Of a stretch of DNA of 64,000 nt, positions 1 to 11,036 are shown in pieces. Made by a program: the position numbers and the translations under genes. The notes under the pieces were generated by a model. The model did not search any database, was not told where the DNA came from, and saw nothing but the letters and a program-made list of their open reading frames with translations. The DNA is taken from positions 19,101-83,100 of the forward strand of contig JAUCBJ010002580.1 in the NCBI GenBank assembly GCA_032718475.1, written 5' to 3'. The stretch comes from Nemertoderma westbladi. Its lineage: Eukaryota > Xenacoelomorpha > Nemertodermatida > Nemertodermatidae. How positions within the stretch are numbered: the stretch's first letter is position 1; the number at the start of each line of letters is the position of its first letter.

Positions 1-2168
1 ACCAAGTCTACGTGCTAGCAGAACAACGAAATCTGCCTTGCCGCGGCATGACTGGTCCTCTCTGTTGCAACAGCCAAGTGTGAGATCCAGCTTCACACTA
101 CAGCTGAGCAACAGGTATGAGGCCCTTGCCTCTGAGGCGGCAGATCACTGTGAGGGCTATACTGCCTTTACAGAAGCAGTTAAGTTAGCAGCTGCAGAAA
201 CAGTTCCTGTATACCCTTGAAACAGGAAAAGGGCCCCCTGGACTGACAAAAAAATTCAAAAGTGCCGAAATGACCTTCATAAGGCGCAGAAAGAGTCCCG
301 ACTCAAACAGACTACAGCAGCCAAGAATGCAGTTAAGGCTGCATCTAGGTCCCTGAGCAGGCAGTACTCTGTTAATCTACAGGAGCTAATAAGCCAACAG
401 GTTGATGCCATCAATGATGCTGACGACAGCAGGCATTCATCCCAGGCATGGAAATCAATCAATCTGTTTACTGGGCGGAAAAGCCAACCAACCACCAAGG
501 TTAAGGCTGAATCACCAGCCGATCGCCTCAATGGTTGGAAAGCCCACTTTGAAAAGCTCCTCAATAATGACAGGGTATTGCCTGATAACTTTATAGAAGT
601 AAAGGTGTCTGAGTCTGTACTCCCAGATATTCCCATTGGCGATATCTCCTTTGCAGAAGTGAAGGCTGCTGCAAAGAGCATTAAGACCAATCGTGCCAGT
701 GGAGTTGATGGTGTTCCCCCTGAGGTCTTTAAAATACCTGAGTGTTTAAAGCTCATCTATCCCATCATAGTAGACATGTACCGTACAACAAGAGTCCCAC
801 AATAAATGAAAACAAATAAGTTGGTGCCAGTTCCCAAGAAGGGCAACCTAACACTCTATGGTTCTTTTTGGGGAATCTCATTGATCTCGATTGCTGCAAA
901 GCTATACAATAGGATTCTATTAAATTGCATCAGGGATCCCATTGAGAGACTGCCCCGTGGAAATCAAAATGGGTTCCGTAAAGGTCGTGGGACCATGGAG
1001 CCCATTTTGGCACTTGGAAGGATAATTGAAGAATTATCAAAAAAGAAAGACAGGCATCTGGCTGTTATCTTTGTTGACTTCTTCAAGGCCTTTGATTCAG
1101 TCTCTCGCTCACGTATGTTCAGCATACTTTCATTATAAGGGATTCCTGATGAAATTATTGCAGCAATCAGATCAGTATACGATGGTTCGACAACATTTGT
1201 GTCTACTGTTGACAGTGACACAGAACCATTTGAAGTGTTATGGGGCGTCCTCCAAGGAGACACGTATTGTGGTTGACTATGTTCTACGCATGTCCTTAGA
1301 TCATCATAATGATGATGGGGTGATGATAACTCCACCTACTGGCTCCAGAAGTCGAGGAAATCCTGCCAAGTACCTAACTGATCTAGACTTTGCTGATGAC
1401 TTAGGAGTACTCTCAGAATCATTAGAGGGAGCCCAACGGCTCCTCAGCTCATTAGAACATGCTGCTTCTAGTGTTGGTCTTTTTATTAACTCCAGAAAGA
1501 CCAAAATTCTGACAGTTAACTTTGAAAGTCCTCAGCAAGTCTCTGATCGGATGAGCATAAGCTCAAAGGATGGTATGCTTGAGCATGTCGACGACTTCTG
1601 TTACCTGGGATCATGGATCCGGAAGTCAGGTGAGGACCTTCGAATACGTAAGGGAAAGGCATGGGCAGCCTTGAAAAGGCTTTCCAGGATTTGGAAGTCA
1701 CCGAGAATTAATCGGAAACTTAAGGTCCGATTATTTAGAGCAGCAGTAGTTCCAGTACTCCTCTACGGGAGTCCATGCTGGGCTCTAACTGCTGAGGACA
1801 CCAAATCTCTGGATGGCACATTCACAAGAATGCTACGCCGGGTTCATTGTATCCAGTACAATGCACACATCTCCAACCAGACACTATATAACATTGGAGG
1901 TGTCTCATTGGTTCCCCCAAGCTTGACACTAGAACAAAATCGCCTCCGCTTTGCAGGACATTGCTTTTGCCGTTAGGACCAGCCTGTGCATAATCTTGTA
2001 CTTTGGCAGCCTCATGGAGTGAATAAGCATGGTGGACAGCCCATGACTTTCTTGAGACGCATCTTAAAGGACACTGGCCTTAAAGATGCGGATGATCTAG
2101 CAAATGTCATGGGTGATAGGGAGTTGTGGCGGTGCAATTTTGTTGACAAGCTGGCACAGCATTCTTAA
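1..2168 (+). pseudogene. LINE A reverse transcriptase polyprotein, broken, 5' end outside window
   Basis: This is the second half of a non-LTR retrotransposon polyprotein, the enzyme that copies LINE RNA into DNA at a nicked target. Seen in order: a linker after the endonuclease (about 1-560), the RT fingers motif with NRASGVDGVPPEVFK (about 690-735), the catalytic palm block FVDFFKAFDSVSR (about 1070-1105), a GVLQGDT block (about 1247), FADD (about 1390) and the thumb with YLGSWIRKSGEDLR (about 1600). The reading frame is broken at 218, 803, 1136, between 1260 and 1290 where a few codons are missing between QGDT and DYVLRM, and at 1974. It is therefore a dead copy. The family looks related to LINE B at 34105-36173 and to the fragment at 6753-7152. 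I cannot assign the clade with certainty. Confidence 0.9.
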
Positions 2169-2198
2169 AAATGCAGCTGCAATGCAGCATGCCGATCC

Positions 2199-2219
2199 TA
2201 GTAGTAGTAGTAGTAGTAG
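2199..2219 (+). repeat. (TAG)n 3' tail of LINE A
   Basis: Seven TAG triplets follow the LINE A 3' UTR and abut the BEL1 integrase. The same type of tail ends the fragment at 7152 and LINE B at 36173. Short 3' microsatellite tails are typical of some LINE clades that prime on such repeats. The tail marks the 3' insertion junction. Confidence 0.85.
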
Positions 2220-2502
2220 GTAATTCTGCCTCTCGCTGTGTTAAAGGCCTACTAAAGGCTTTCCTATAGGGTATACAGTTCCTAAGAACTTGGTTTAGAG
2301 CTCTACGGGGCTTATGGAAATAATAGTGAGTTCGAATTTCGCTAAGAACTCGTTCTCTACCAGCATGGTAAAGCTTACTGTGAACATCTACAATCATCTT
2401 GATTTGTATTTTAAGATTTCTAATGAGTATGGGAAACTTAGTGTCAAAGGACAATGGAGCATTGGTTAATCTCCCTCCAACACGTATTAACCCATCTATC
2501 AT
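2220..2502 (-). pseudogene. BEL1 integrase zinc-binding domain (truncated)
   Basis: The translated segment has the H-H-C-C layout of the N-terminal integrase zinc domain of BEL/Pao elements: HSKLYHAG gives the two histidines and NCIPY the cysteine position, where the second cysteine is replaced by tyrosine. Upstream is the usual GLIRVGGRL lead-in. The frame ends where LINE A was inserted, so no catalytic DDE core remains in this copy. Confidence 0.8.
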
Positions 2503-2522
2503 TGCGCTAGAGAAATGATCCC

Positions 2523-2945
2523 TTAAGTGCTTTGTGGATTTCTCAACAACAGGAAATACTTATCGGAATCCTCGTAACATTGCAGGAGTCTCAGTATCTG
2601 CTTCTTGGTATCACCATGTTCTTGGTAACTGATCTTCTCAGTCAGAAACCTATCAGGCACTCTATAAGTGGGAAGGTCTTTAGTAGCATGAACCTTTTCA
2701 GCTACTACTGGAGCGGTATCATTAGCAATCTTCGTCCTGGAATAGTGATGATGGAAACATCTTTTCAGATACACAATGGCCTTGCAAAGCCGATTCCAGG
2801 ACCTATAATGATCTATTGCTCTTTGTAGGGGAGGAGAGAGTCCTTGCGAGACGTCTGGTGTTCCAGATTTCCAGTCTCTTTCCCTGATTTCTATAACGGA
2901 TTTATTTATAGTTCGGGTAACATCCATGGATGAGTTTAGATCCAC
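2523..2945 (-). pseudogene. BEL1 pol linker between RNase H and integrase
   Basis: About 140 codons between the RNase H and the integrase zinc domain. It contains the conserved pattern seen in this part of BEL/Pao pol: a charged region followed by HYRSWNRLCKAIVYLKRCF, where a tryptophan-rich helix precedes the integrase. The equivalent stretch in BEL2 (about 32200) reads TRSWTDVCRKLAWLKRLR. It has no catalytic role that can be read from sequence. Confidence 0.65.
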
Positions 2946-3080
2946 AGTGGCGTCACCGGCAGATCATACAGACAGATCTATCGCTGGCTTAAATAGCCTT
3001 GATTTACTCGTTCGAATTTTTGGTTTGGCTTTCTCTGCTCCCTTGGCTTGTCTGATCTCCGCCGTGGTAAGATGAGGGGG

Positions 3081-3641
3081 TCAATCCTCCTCTTCTTTAC
3101 TCAGGAAGTCGGGTCCACCTAACCAGTCTGGAGTATCTATCAATTCTTGAGTAGTTGCTCCTCTGGAAGCGATGTCAGCTGGATAAATCGTCCCAGGGCA
3201 ATGTCTCCATTGATCTATATTAGAGTGACTGAGTATAATGGCTACTCTGTTGGTAAAAAAGACGCTGAACTGACAGACTTCATTAGTTATATACTCCAGA
3301 ACAAGTAAAGCATCAGTCCAATAGACAGTTTTCTCTAGTGGATAGTCGATCTGTTCTGTTACTTTACGGCCGATGGCTGTAGCGTATAGAGCCGCCTTTA
3401 AATCCACTCTGGGAACTCGCAGTTTGTTGTTTATTAGGGCCTTAGAGGCGACTAATGAAACCTTAATTCCATCGGGAGTTTCAACCCTCAGGTAGGCTAC
3501 TATACCTATTCCAATATCGCTGGCATCTCCAAAAACATGGAGTTGATAGGAATACGTGGGGAGAACGTGACTGAAATACGAGCGGGAAATCGATAGATAG
3601 ATCGATAGATCGATAGATGGTAAAGAGTCTTCCCATTTCAT
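3081..3641 (-). pseudogene. BEL1 RNase H domain
   Basis: RNase H removes the RNA strand during reverse transcription. The acidic catalytic set is visible: D in VFGDASDIGIG, E-equivalent region in VDLKAALYA, D in YWTDALLVLEYI and D in YPADIASRG. The WRHCPG block just before the last is typical of BEL/Pao. The N-terminal part runs into a GATA/GATC microsatellite (3590-3617) that has probably replaced original codons. Confidence 0.85.
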
Positions 3642-3649
3642 CCACTTCT

Positions 3650-4228
3650 TTAGCAGTTCTCCCTTGAGTGGATCATTTTTGATGAGTGGAGTTTTTCATA
3701 CTCTACTGGTTTTCGGTTGAGGTCTCCTTCAGGCCACCACAGAAATTGTAGGCTGTCTCGATCCCTAGCTAACGCTTTAACTTGTAGAAACATGCCTTCA
3801 ATGTCCGAAGCGAAGGCGATCAAATATTGCCGCAGTCGTAGTAATATTCCCAACAAAGATTGGATTAAGTTGGGTCCCGGCAACAGTTCAGAATTTAGGC
3901 ATTGTCCCATATAAAGGGCAGAGCCGTCAAACACTACCTGGACTTTGTTTGGTTTACCGGGATTGGGAACGTAATGATGTGTCAAATAATACGTTCTCTC
4001 CATTATGGGTGTTTTTTCCGGAACTCTCTCCGTGTATCCCTTGTCTATAAACTTCTTTAATTGAGTTTTATACATTTTCTTGGCTCGATCGTTAGCTGTC
4101 AAACGCCGATGCAGTTGTGCAATTCTTTTTTCCGCTAAAGGTCGGTTATTCACAAAGCTGGGTTCTCTCTGCCTGAACAGTAGACCAATTGCATAACGAC
4201 CTTCATCTTTCAGATAACATGAGGTCAT
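3650..4228 (-). pseudogene. BEL1 reverse transcriptase, catalytic core deleted
   Basis: The N-terminal RT half is clear: YYLTHHYVPNPGKPNKVQVV (fingers), LNSELLPGPNL, and FASDIEGMFLQVKALARDRD, which holds the first catalytic aspartate, followed by FLWWPEGDL. The frame then ends a few codons later and the next recognisable codons (about 3640) are those just before RNase H. Compared with BEL2 about 200 codons are missing, including the YxDD box. This copy cannot make active RT. Confidence 0.85.
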
Positions 4229-4373
4229 TTCCTGAATCTGCTTGGCTCTCTCTTCCTCGACTGATAACGCTTTGTCGTAGGAATTAGGCTCTACGGCTTC
4301 TTGAGTAAAGAATTATACGGCGTGTTCATCGCGTACTTTACTATTGTACCGCTCTACCGCTTCATTTAGTTCA

Positions 4374-5183
4374 TCATAGTAAGTAATTCAATTGTTTGCT
4401 ATTTTGATTGATAACGTTATACAAGTTAACTTGGTTTAACCAAGTTTGATTCTCAGTAAGGAGTTCAATAGTATTTTCCTCGTCATATAAATTATGTACA
4501 TGGTCGTTATCAGAGGAGTATGGAGTTTCCTCAGCTGGGACTTCTTCACTTATTTCTTCCTCACATTTGTTTACCTGATGGACTTGCTCACTCGGGAGTC
4601 TTTCTTGCAAAGTCCCGTGGGAAGGTCCCGTGAAGTACCAACCAACTCTTGTTCTTCCCGTGTAGGTCTGGAGTGGTCGCGGTCGAGCAGGCCATTTTTC
4701 TATTGTCTCAAGCGCCTCGTGCGCATTTTGGCCGAGTAATATCTGTACCCCTGGATAATCGGTACTGAATCTAGGTATGTTGTATTGCTGGGTAAAATGA
4801 TCTTCGTCCCAGTTGTAAGGCTCCTCTTGGCTAGTAGCAAAGTTCTTTATCGCCACCATTTTAACTGACCTTACACTATTTTCACCTAGTTCATCCTGGG
4901 GAGTGGACAACGAACCCACGTAGTAATCGGTTAATACCATGGATTTCCAAACCTGCATATTTCCGGAAAGGTTCAGTTTGTTTCGAAATTTTGGTTGACC
5001 AACAAAGATATCTTCGGCTAGGTCTTTGTCTATAAAGGTGCCTGTACTGCCGGAGTCAAGGAGGGCATTCACTATTAAGCTCTTCCCTATTCCATATACC
5101 CTCAGTTGCACCACGGGAAACTGTCGGATACCGACAGATGATGTTGGTGCTTTCCATGTGAGCTGTCGGTCCGGAATAGACAA
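4374..5183 (-). pseudogene. BEL1 aspartic protease region
   Basis: A retroviral-type aspartic protease with the active-site motif ALLDSGSTGTFID, followed by about 130 residues ending in VQILLGQNA, the second conserved block. Downstream is an acidic linker rich in E that leads to the RT. The frame is open for 269 codons. One TGA (near 5187) separates it from upstream codons that look like the gag-protease linker. Proteases of this class cut the Gag-Pol precursor. Confidence 0.8.
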
Positions 5184-5469
5184 TCAGGGTTCTTCTCCCT
5201 CCGTCTCCGTTTTGTACATAAGTGCTCGATAGACATTTGTGTTGATCATATAACAGGATTCATTTTTGTCTGAAAATTCATCAGTGTAGAATCCTTCCAT
5301 CTCCGAACTGTGGTCAGTATCATTCATATCACTGAATTGGACATGTAGTTTGGGCTCACTTACCTGACTCGTCCGGCAATCCCAATAACCTGAATTCCTA
5401 TAAATTGATCAATTTCATCCGCCAAGATCCGGAATACGGCAACTTGTTCATAAACTCGCATCCTGAGTT

Positions 5470-6690
5470 ATAAGAGATTCATAGACGACCATATGAATAT
5501 AAAGCCAGAGAACGCGACTTAGAGAGAACAATCAAACCGAGGAAATTTCTCACTACACACGGTAAACCTACTGCTGTCGTGCAAAAGACCCATCAAGGAC
5601 CGGTAAGAGCTACAGTCCTGAAATGAGCTCTAAAGGTTGTTCGCCCTTGTTCCACCGATGTTGATATCGATCAACCGGGTACCTAAACCGCCGGATACAC
5701 CAACCGTAATCCAAAACCTTCTGATGCAATCATATTGCACCCTTCCCCCAGGAGTTATAGCCCTCCTAGTAAATAATAATAATAAGTAATAAGTAAATAA
5801 TCGTAAACCCCTCAACTTTCTTGATTACTGAGGTAAGCAGAGTAAGGGTTTACCAGTAGCAACTGTGACTCAAATTATAGTGGTTTTTTTGTGAATTAAA
5901 TGCTATTTCATTATCCCTACGTGTGTCAGTTGCAATCCTCCTTATATATAATCAAAATCAGTGACGGTCGGCAAATTAGTGTGAATTAGTGTAAACAAGT
6001 GGGAAGTAGTGTGAAGTCGTATGAAGGTTTATAAAGCATCTCCTAAAGAATGCGCTATTTACGAAACTCCATAGCCATCTAGTTGTGAGTAGTGTAAGTC
6101 AAAACTCTGTTTTTATACTTAAAGCGCCACGTCCTAAAGGAACTGTTAATATTTCCCTGAAAGTGAATATAGTTGTCAGAGATTATATAGTAGCAATCAA
6201 TCGAATAATACAAAGTAGCCTACAAAGCAATAACTTCCTCGGGAACCCGAATCCAGTCTCCCACACCGTGGGTCATACGCCGCGCACGGACTGGCTTCGG
6301 CAGATGTAAATTCAGTACACCAGGTAATTGTTACGGGCAAAGTTGATTCATAATTAAAAAGACAATTAAAATTGGCAGGTTAAACTGCTAAAGGTCTAAA
6401 AGCGTGAACACCCTGGTCATTGGAGCGCAGTGGGCGTGGGTGATAGTGTGGATGCAAGAGATCAGTAAGATAGGCCGGACCCATATTACTGTATTAAGGC
6501 ACACTTACTGTATATGTCAAAAGTGCTAATTTATTATCAATACGGCGCAGAATAGGCAGCCAATGAAGATCACGCAACACTGGTGTAATTTGCTCTGTTT
6601 TACCAAAACGTAACTTTATTGCCGAATTACTACTCTTGCCAAACGTGATAGTTGCCGAAACGCGATGTAACCACAGCTTTGCGACGTACA
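5470..6690. other. no gene seen; possible BEL1 LTR or leader
   Basis: No coding segment is recognisable. On the minus strand a GTAAGT lies near 5365 just past an open stretch that begins at an ATG near 5465, which would suit a spliced leader, but this is weak. An (ATA/TAA)-rich tract is at 5765-5800. The region may include an LTR of BEL1; no partner copy is present to prove it. Confidence 0.3.
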
Positions 6691-7695
6691 GTACCTGTGT
6701 GTAAGTGGTCGCCAGGCGCCCGCAGTCTGTCTGTAACAGTGTCTGTAACTCTGTCTGGATGGCACATTCACAAGAATGCTACGCCGGGTTCATTGTGTCA
6801 AGTACAATGCACACATCTCCAACCAGACACTATATAACATTGGAGATGTCTCATTGGTTCCCCCAAGCTTGACACTAGAACAAAATCGCCTCCGCTTTGC
6901 AGGACATTGCTTTTGCCGTGAGGACCAGCCAGTGCATAATCTTGTACTTTGGCAGCCTCATGGAGTGAATAAGCATGGTGGACAGCCCATGACTTTCTTG
7001 AGACGCATCTTAAAGGACACTGGCCTTAAAGATGCGGATGATCTAGCAAATGTCATGGGTGATAGGGAGTTGTGGCGGTGCAATTTTGTTGACAAGCCGG
7101 CACAGCATTCTTAAAAATGCAGCTGCAATGCAGCATGCCGATCCTAGTAGTAGGCACCCGTAGTCTGTCTGTAACTGGTCGCCAGGCGTTAGCAGTTGCC
7201 TGTATCTGGTAGCCAGGCGCTAGCAGTCTGCCTGTAACTGGTATCCAGACGCCCGCAGTCTGTCTGTAACTGATAGCCAGGCACCAGCAGTCTGTCTGTA
7301 TCTTATGGTAGGCAGGCGCTAGCAGTCTGCCTTATCTGGTATTCAGATGCCCGCAGTCTGTCTGTAACTGGTAGCCAGGCGCCAGCAGTCTGTCTGTATC
7401 TGGTAGCCATAGGCGCTAGCAGTCTGCCTGTAACTGATATCCAGACGCCTGCAGTCTGTCTTTAACTGGTAGCCAGGCGCCAGCAGTTTGTCTGTATCTG
7501 GTAGCCATGCGCCAGCAGTCAGCCTGTAACATGGTAGCCAGGTGCCAGGATTCTGTCTGTAACTGGTAGCCAGGCGCCAGCAGTCTGCCCGTAACTGGTA
7601 GCCAGGCCCCAGCAGTATGCCTTTAACTGGTATCCAGACGCTCGCAGTCTGTCTGTAACTGGTAGCCAGTCGGCAGCAGTCTTTCTGTGACAGTT
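6690..7695. repeat. 32-bp minisatellite interrupted by a LINE fragment
   Basis: Tandem units of about 32 bp based on GTAGCCAGGCGCCAGCAGTC plus CTGTCTGTAACTG, with variants (ATCCAGACGCCCGCAG). Units are seen at about 6700-6752 and 7153-7695. The LINE A 3' fragment (6753-7152) sits between them, so it inserted into the array. A further block lies at 8719-8884 inside the FReD intron. Confidence 0.9.
6753..7152 (+). mobile_element. LINE A 3'-end fragment
   Basis: About 400 bp almost identical to 1815-2206 of LINE A, covering the last codons (MLRRVHC to the C-terminal AQHS) and a short TAG tail. It lacks the frame break that LINE A carries near 1975, where this copy has TGAGGACC in place of TTAGGACC, so the final 112 codons are open. 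Severe 5' truncation is the usual result of incomplete target-primed reverse transcription. Confidence 0.9.
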
Positions 7696-7854
7696 AATCA
7701 TAAGAATGTAATTTAAAGTTATAATTAACACACAGTGGTATCTACACTAAGGTAGTTACTAATAATTGTTCTATAAAGGTCTTAATACTTGCCGCCTTTG
7801 ATTGCCTTTATGAGACTTTATTCATTGCATAAGTAATTGCCTTTGTCAAAAGTG

Positions 7855-7862
7855 TATAAATA
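7855..7862 (+). promoter_or_regulatory. TATA box of FReD gene 1
   Basis: TATAAATA lies 85 bp before the start codon at 7947. With the usual spacing, transcription would start near 7887, leaving a 5' leader of about 60 nt. No other good TATA is close by on this strand. Confidence 0.6.
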
Positions 7863-7946
7863 GGATGAGTTTTAGGCATTAAAACCATTCTCTATCAGAA
7901 AATTATCATAACTGTAGTTACAAAGTTATTTACAAATACTGTAAAA

Positions 7947-9643
7947 ATGTTACCCGTAAGTCTTAAACTATTTTCTCTGCTGCCAGCTTTTTTCCTACTC
8001 CAGGTCAGTTTATTTAATGCATAAAGTATTCATTTAGCGTTGTTATCAGAATTATTCATTTAATGATTTGTTGACTGTTCACGTGAATAAAGAAACCCTT
8101 TATTAAGAATGTTAGATTTATTCATCAAAACAAAAAAAAATGTTTTCTCACAGAATTATTCCACAAACAGAAATTGTATTTAAACGGTTAGCATCCTAGA
8201 GAGAGTGACAACGCTGACATGACTGTAGCCAACTGCCAGTTTCTCACAAACTCTCTGTTAGTTATTCAGTTCACATTTATTTTGGTTTTTGTCCCAGTAT
8301 TGCAGACTGGTTTGCTATTATTATGGCCTCCCCCAGTCTGATGTGTCCGGATATCTATATTGGTTGTCCAGTTGTCCTTTTTAGTTGACAAGTTGTCCGT
8401 ATAGGTTATCCCCGTCTCCACCATTTGGTGTCACCTTATCCATAACAGGTCTCCCCATGTCGCGTTGGATATCCGTCTGTCCACTTCTGTTTCCCTGGCC
8501 ACATTTGTTGTCCCATTGTCCCCACACCAATTGTACCCCAACTCATATCAGTTTTCTTGTAATTTTGTAATATGTGGTGGATTTTTCAACATTTTCTATG
8601 ACAGGCCCACTTTTTGGAGTAGCATGTAAATAATATTAGCGATGATAACACTTAATAACTTAACCAGTAATATTATTTATTTAGTATATAAATGTATTAT
8701 GAAATGTATGAAATGTATTAGCAGTCTGCCTGTAACTGGTATCCAGACGCCCGCAGTCTGTCTGTATCTTATGGTAGGCAGGCGCTAGCACTCTGCCTGT
8801 ATCTGGTATTCAGATGCCCGCAGTCTGTCTGTAACTGGTAGCCAGGCGCCAGAAGTCCGCCTGTAACTGATATCCAGACGCCATCTGATCAGATGTGTGC
8901 AGAGGATTTAAAGAATTTAATAAACAATTTAAATTAATAATATTTCCTTCTAGGTTACAGAGTTGGAACAACAGAAAAATGAGTTGGAAGAGTTAGTTTA
9001 CAGGTTACAGGATACAGAGATAGTGAATTCATGCATTACACTGTATCAGATAATGGCTCCTCATTTAATAAAGCAGAAAGATGGGCTGAAGATTCAACAA
9101 AGAGTTGATGGATCTGTTGACTTCTATCGGAACTGGGATGATTATGTTGAAGGATTTGGCGACCCGAATGCCAATTTTTGGTTGGGGTTGGAAACGATCC
9201 ACAAGCTGAGTGAAAACGGGGTGAAGTTGAGAGTCGATTTGTGGTTCACTGGAGACGGAAATAAAAATCCGGAGGGAAATGGTGGTGAATGGAAGTGGGT
9301 GGAATACACCAACGAACACAAATACGCGGAATACACCAACTTCTCTATCGGATCAGCTGCAACTAATTATCGCCTACATGTATCCGGTTACCATGGTACT
9401 GCTGGTGACGATTTGTATTATACGCACAACGGTCTCCCATTCTCTACCAAGGACCGCGATAATGACAGGGATAAATACGACAACTGCGCCGTAGAACGTA
9501 CTGGGGCGTGGTGGTACACGTACTGCGCGTACAGAACGAGTAACTTGAACGGAGAATATGGGAAGATTTATAAAGGACCTAATTGGTTCCATTTTACTGA
9601 ATGGAATCCGGCTTCTCGAGTTGAAATGAAGATTTTGATTTAG
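7947..9643 (+). CDS. secreted fibrinogen-related (FReD) protein, two exons
   Basis: Exon 1 is 7947-8003: an ATG and 19 codons forming a signal peptide (MLPVSLKLFSLLPAFFLL) that ends at CAG followed by donor GTCAGT. The intron 8004-8953 ends in TTCCTTCTAG. Exon 2 is 8954-9643, entered in phase 0, giving a protein of about 248 residues. It starts with a short heptad-like stretch (VTELEQQKNELEELVYRLQ) and then a fibrinogen C-terminal domain: QQRVDGSVDFYRNW, YVEGFGDPNANFWLGLE, LRVDLWF, YAEYTNFSIG, VSGYHGTAGD, the calcium-site region FSTKDRDND, NCAVERTGAWWY and SNLNG. The N-terminal subdomain with the first cysteine pair and the GGGW block is missing. Such proteins are usually secreted lectins of innate recognition; that role is inferred from the family. 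Another exon could exist in the 950-bp intron, but I do not see it. Confidence 0.85.
8719..8884. repeat. 32-bp minisatellite block in the FReD intron
   Basis: About five units of the same 32-bp repeat as at 6690-7695, here inside the intron 70 bp before exon 2. The array therefore lies on both sides of the promoter and first exon, suggesting spread or duplication of the unit within the locus. Confidence 0.85.
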
Positions 9644-9744
9644 TAAAACTGTAAGTTTTATATAAAATTACTAAATAATTCCAATAGAGTTGCGTTGAGG
9701 ATTATAAACAATATTAATATAATATATATATCATAAACTAGTAA

Positions 9745-9785
9745 ATAATAAAATAATAAATAAAATATTTATATAAATAAAATAT
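9745..9785 (+). promoter_or_regulatory. poly(A) signal cluster of FReD gene 1
   Basis: Several overlapping AATAAA and AATAAAT motifs lie about 110-140 bp after the stop codon at 9641. The 3' UTR just after the stop is shared with the paralogue at 54508 downwards. Confidence 0.5.
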
Positions 9786-10907
9786 ATGATATTTGGGTGA
9801 AAAGTTCCTGATTAATAATAATGAGTTCCGGAATAAAAATCGTTTTTTTACAATAAAATTATTTACTTTAACGTTTTTATTATTTATTTTGCAGTTAGAA
9901 TTCCCAATAAGTTTTAGAAGAGACTGAATCTTGGCTATTCTGCTATATGTTACCAGTTTATATGTGTGATGGTTATGGGTTATTGGTTTATGTTTGGTTA
10001 ATATTTACAATATATTAATAAATTATAGTTGCAATAACTTAACTTTATTTACTTAACTTGATTAGACCAGGAGGGGCCGGTTGCATATAAATCAACCTTA
10101 GCTAAGGTGCACCTTAACTCATAAGTGTTGCCTTAAATATTTTGACATCCGTATCAGTTATCTGCCTAATATTACCTAATATATTTTATAGAAACATTTT
10201 GAGAACGTCAGAGGAGGTCCGAAAACAAAATTTTTACTTTTCAAAATCAGCTGATATTGGTAATTAATTGGTAATTAAAATTCTTCATCACCTAATAATA
10301 TCAAATAAATCCTATTATATTTTAACGCTTCTGTTTGAATATCGCCAGTTATTGGGTTTCTGGAACGGTTCCTGTGCCAAAGCGAGGGAGCGAAGAGGAG
10401 TCCTAAATGAACCGGAATCAGGGGCTGTCATGCCAACCGGGATATATTCCGAGCGATCAGTCGCCCTGACTACGGGGGTCGGGTAGACACGGGGGGAGCG
10501 GGAGTGGGGTCGGAAGGATTCCGAGGTGGCGGCCCGGAATACAGGAGGGATATCAAGCGAGTATTCCCACTCGAGGTAGAGTCGTAATTTATAAATAAAA
10601 ATACTGGTTAATAACAATAATTTTGATTAAATTTGAAAATAATTACAAAAAAAAAAAATCCACAAACATGCTAATATTAATACAACCAACCCGAGAATAA
10701 GTCGGCCGTTAATTAGATTGGCATTAACGGTGTATTAATTACCCCTCCGTGTTGCCAAGCAATAATTCTCTCAAGGTAATAGATGTTGCCATTCGCTACT
10801 CCATTGCGGTACATTATTTGATTGGAGTTGCATTTAATGTAGGATAAACAACCATAGTATACATGCATACAGTATATACACATAGTATATATGTACATAG
10901 TATACAC

Positions 10908-10928
10908 GGGGGGGGGGGGGGGGGGGGG
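10908..10928 (+). repeat. G21 homopolymer
   Basis: Twenty-one consecutive G on the plus strand after a TATA/CATA-rich tract. Similar G11 to G18 runs occur at 37733, 37805, 57426, 58161 and 58208, always G on the plus strand. Confidence 0.95.
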
Positions 10929-10974
10929 TGTGTTATAAAGCACACACTAACCAATAGCGACACGAATTGACATG

Positions 10975-11036
10975 TATTATAGTGACACGTATTTTAGTGA
11001 CACGCATTTTAGTGACACGTATTTTAGTGACACGTA
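10975..11036. repeat. 15-bp tandem repeat
   Basis: Four to five copies of AGTGACACGTATTTT with single-base variants, followed by non-repetitive AT-rich DNA. Confidence 0.85.

Larger units (their letters stand above)
2220..5460 (-). mobile_element. BEL1: decayed BEL/Pao retrotransposon, minus strand
   Basis: Reading leftwards from about 5460 the order is protease, reverse transcriptase, RNase H, linker and integrase zinc-binding domain, the BEL/Pao pol order. Gag is not recognisable. The integrase core is missing because LINE A sits at 2219, directly against the integrase coding sequence. The RT core is deleted near 3700. A (GATA/GATC)n tract lies at 3590-3617. LTRs were not identified; one may lie in 5500-6050 but I cannot pair it with a partner. 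Confidence 0.8.
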
